NCBI GenBank assembly: GCA_013297585.1
Contig: JAAFHG010000041.1
Span: forward strand, 1-15,949
Origin: Chitinophagales bacterium
GTDB taxonomy: Bacteria > Bacteroidota > Bacteroidia > Chitinophagales > Chitinophagaceae
Length of the DNA stretch: 15,949 nucleotides
Direction: 5' to 3'
In this document: positions 14,004 to 15,949 of the stretch, piece by piece
Layout of the letters: every line of letters begins with the position of its first letter
How positions within the stretch are numbered: the first letter of the stretch is position 1
Translations under genes and position numbers: made by a program
The notes under the pieces: generated by a model
What the model saw: the letters and a program-made list of their open reading frames with translations, nothing else
What the model was told of the DNA's origin: nothing
The model's database searches: none

Positions 14004-14057
14004 AGTGCCTAAATATAGATGCTAAAATACCCAATATAGTTGAGTTCTTTAGTTTAA

Positions 14058-14273
14058 TTACTTGCAACAGCTATTGTTGTTGCCATCATTTTTTAAGCCC
14101 GCAGTCTCTAGTATTTTTTCTAGCGGGCAAAATTGGGTAAATGACGATTGCAATAAATTAACACCAACAAATACACCAAGCCACAGCCAATGGATACTGA
14201 CAAAATAACTAAGCGTAATACTTGTAAGTACGAATGTGCCTGCAACAGCACGAATGATATTTTCTATTTTCAT
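14058..14273 (-). CDS. DUF2892 small membrane protein (YgaP-type)
   Basis: This short inner-membrane protein has 71 residues. Residues 1-50 (MKIENIIRAVAGTFVLTSITL, then IHWLWLGVFVGVNLLQSSFT) form two membrane helices, followed by the family's QFCPLEKILETAG motif at about 52-64 and a polar tail ending SCCK. DUF2892 is the membrane module found fused to or beside rhodaneses (YgaP) and in sulfur- and metal-related gene groups. No rhodanese domain is present here. Cysteines in the FCP motif and the tail could bind a thiol or metal; that is inference. It lies 21 bases after the PII-like gene and 54 bases before the Crp/Fnr gene, consistent with one operon with the RND pump. Confidence 0.85.
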   Translation of the reverse strand: MKIENIIRAVAGTFVLTSITLSYFVSIHWLWLGVFVGVNLLQSSFTQFCPLEKILETAGLKNDGNNNSCCK

Positions 14274-14294
14274 GTTTAGTAGTTGGGTAAATGA

Positions 14295-14603
14295 TTAATA
14301 ACTAGTAGCGTCTACAGGAATAATAAAAGCCCTAATAGGAAAACTGCTTGGAGCTTCCATGTTGTATTGCTTGATAGCAGTCATACAATTGGTTGCGTTT
14401 TGTTCGGTAGTAAAACTGAATACGAGCATCGAATCGAATTTTTCGTCGCCAGCGGCAAACCAAGCAGCAGCTAACTCTACTGCTTGGTTATTTTTAAAGC
14501 CGGTAACATCTGTGGCGCTGAAAACCTCAATCTGGTTGCGTTTAAGCAGGTTACTCACTGTTTGAAAACTTTCTTTTAAACAAGTGATGATAAATAGTTT
14601 CAT
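14295..14603 (-). CDS. Small PII-like (GlnB-fold) protein linked to an RND pump
   Basis: The product has 102 residues. It begins MKLFIITCLKESFQTVSNLLKRNQIEVFSATDVTGFK, which follows the beta-alpha-beta opening of PII-like proteins. A later segment (FDSMLVFSFTTEQNATNCMTAIKQYN) fits the second beta-alpha unit, and a hydrophobic strand (FPIRAFIIPVD) closes the domain. No PII T-loop signature is seen, so it is not a nitrogen-signalling GlnB/GlnK. PII-like proteins encoded beside membrane transporters often bind a small ligand and regulate the transporter. The stop of the RND permease is seven bases upstream of this start, so the two are very likely co-transcribed. Fold assignment is by pattern only. 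Confidence 0.65.
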   Translation of the reverse strand: MKLFIITCLKESFQTVSNLLKRNQIEVFSATDVTGFKNNQAVELAAAWFAAGDEKFDSMLVFSFTTEQNATNCMTAIKQYNMEAPSSFPIRAFIIPVDATSY

Positions 14604-14610
14604 ACAATAA

Positions 14611-15949
14611 TTATTTTTTGTTATCAGGATATTGTTTACGCATCATTTTATAGTATAGTAAAGGCACTACCAATAAGGTTAAGAATGTAGATGTAATCGT
14701 GCCACCCATTAAAGAAATAGCAAGCCCTTGGAAAATAGGATCGAACAGGATAATGATAGCACCTAAAACCACTGCACCAGCAGTTAATAGGATAGGTGTG
14801 GTACGCACAGCACCAGCTTCAATAATGGCTTGTTTTAAAGGCACGCCTTCACGTAACCGAATATTAATGAAGTCGATTAATAGTACCGAATTTCGTACCA
14901 TGACACCAGCAAGGGCAATAAAACCAATCATTGATGTAGCGGTAAAATAAGCACCCATTAACCAATGGCCTAACACAATACCTACTAATGATAACGGTAT
15001 AGCAGCTAGCATTACAATTGGCACCATAAAGTTTTGAAACCAGCCCACAATCAAAATGTAAATCATAATGATTACCACAGCGAAAGCAATACCCAAATCT
15101 CTAAAAACCTCGTAAGTAATTTGCCATTCACCATCCCATTTTAGGGTATAATTATCTTCTAATTCTGGTTGGTGCGTATATTCTTCTTGCAAGCTGAATC
15201 CTTTAGGTACTTGTATGTTTTTTAAACTGTCAGAAATATTGGCAATGGCATACGAAGGGCTTTCTAAATTACCTGCCATATCGGCCAATACATACACCAC
15301 TTCTTTTTGATTTTTGCGATAAATGCTTTTCGGCTTTATTTGTTGGGTAACCGTTACCACATCTCTTACAGGTACTGCATTACCTTGCATACCCATTACT
15401 TTCAAGTCAAGCACAGCATCTATGTTATTCTTATCTGCATCAGCCAATTGTAGCTTGATAGCCGTTTGGTTATACGCTGTTGGTTGGTACACATTGCCTA
15501 CATTCATACCAGATAATGCAGCATTAATGGTTGCTGAAACTTGTGAAGTTGCTACACCATATCGCATCGCTTTTTCTTTATCCACTGTAATTTGGTATTC
15601 AGGTTGATTGGCTTCAACCATCCAATCTGCATCTACCACATCTTTGGTGTTGTTGAACATCGTTTTCACCTGATTGGCAATCTTGATTTGCTCGTTGTAA
15701 TCAGGGCCGTACACTTCTGCTACTAAGGTTGATAATACAGGCGGTCCTGGTGGCACTTCTACAATTTTTACATTGGCATTGTAGCGTTTGGCAATAGCTT
15801 GTATAGGTGCACGCATTTGTTTGGCAATACCATGACTTTGAATTTTCCTATCTTCTTTATTCACCAAATTCACTTGAATATCGGCTACATTTTCACCCCT
15901 TCTTAAATCGTAGTGACGCACCAAACCATTAAAACTAATAGGTGCAGAT
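14611..15949 (-). CDS. Efflux RND transporter permease, C-terminal part (5' end outside window)
   Basis: This is the last 445 codons or so of a proton-driven RND inner-membrane pump, which normally has about 1,000-1,100 residues. The frame is open to the right edge; the reading before the apparent start at 15924 continues SAPISFNGLVRHYDLRRG, so the true start lies outside. Seen in order: the second periplasmic porter and docking region (VPPGPPVLSTLVAEVYGPDY and the AALSGMNVGNVYQ segment), then membrane helices from DLGIAFAVVIIMIYILIVGWF onward. The RND C-terminal motif is GFIALAGVMVRNSVLLIDFINIRLREG, then an AVRTTPILLT segment and the last helix pair. The class appears closer to the HAE1/uncharacterised permeases seen with DUF2892 than to CusA metal pumps, but substrate cannot be told. 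Adaptor and TolC-like genes are presumably upstream, outside the window. Confidence 0.9.
   Translation of the reverse strand, partial: SAPISFNGLVRHYDLRRGENVADIQVNLVNKEDRKIQSHGIAKQMRAPIQAIAKRYNANVKIVEVPPGPPVLSTLVAEVYGPDYNEQIKIANQVKTMFNNTKDVVDADWMVEANQPEYQITVDKEKAMRYGVATSQVSATINAALSGMNVGNVYQPTAYNQTAIKLQLADADKNNIDAVLDLKVMGMQGNAVPVRDVVTVTQQIKPKSIYRKNQKEVVYVLADMAGNLESPSYAIANISDSLKNIQVPKGFSLQEEYTHQPELEDNYTLKWDGEWQITYEVFRDLGIAFAVVIIMIYILIVGWFQNFMVPIVMLAAIPLSLVGIVLGHWLMGAYFTATSMIGFIALAGVMVRNSVLLIDFINIRLREGVPLKQAIIEAGAVRTTPILLTAGAVVLGAIIILFDPIFQGLAISLMGGTITSTFLTLLVVPLLYYKMMRKQYPDNKK

Noticed and set aside
14359..15607. Plus-strand open frames across the PII-like and RND genes
   Set aside because: They are antisense shadows of conserved minus-strand coding sequence.

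Overview
The window looks like chromosomal DNA of a Bacteroidota bacterium, most likely a Chitinophagaceae-type sphingobacterial relative. The evidence is AT-rich DNA, starts without Shine-Dalgarno sequences, a secreted protease with a C-terminal type IX secretion (T9SS) sorting domain, a LuxR-HTH/DUF4199 gene pair, a Crp/Fnr regulator of the Bacteroidota type, and short dispersed palindromic repeats of kinds common in that phylum. There is no rRNA, tRNA, CRISPR array, prophage or complete insertion sequence in the window.

Left part (1-3800). A minus-strand adenine deaminase gene (ade) runs off the left edge. Its frame is open but interrupted after about 195 residues by a DUF559 (VSR-like) endonuclease domain that enters through a very GC-rich palindromic linker coding for PPPPKGG. 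This in-frame endonuclease insertion is the most striking feature of the window. Diverging from ade is a DUF3109 cysteine-cluster protein, followed by a 3-oxoadipyl-CoA/acetyl-CoA thiolase. The thiolase has Asn where the catalytic His should be and is about seven residues short in one place. A MITE-like inverted repeat lies just upstream of its start. A small exported LTxxQ-type (Spy/CpxP-like) protein ends at two strong hairpins facing the convergent uxuA.

Middle part (3824-11562). uxuA (mannonate dehydratase, minus) is followed by a roughly 590-base gap that carries possible regulatory sites. Next comes a large exported metzincin protease with a T9SS tail. A terminator separates it from a convergent, uncharacterised 616-residue protein with IMPDH/nitronate-monooxygenase-like glycine motifs and a cluster of cysteines. 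A divergent pair follows: a membrane-anchored LuxR-type regulator and a DUF4199 membrane protein.

Right part (11709-15949), all on the minus strand. An efflux RND permease (5' end outside the window), a small PII-like protein, a DUF2892 membrane protein and a Crp/Fnr regulator are tightly spaced and probably form one operon. Downstream is a separately promoted OmpA-type outer-membrane protein with five calcium-binding thrombospondin type 3 repeats, three of them encoded by near-identical 114-base DNA units. A perfect 7-3-7 palindrome lies just upstream of the OmpA gene and is a candidate operator.
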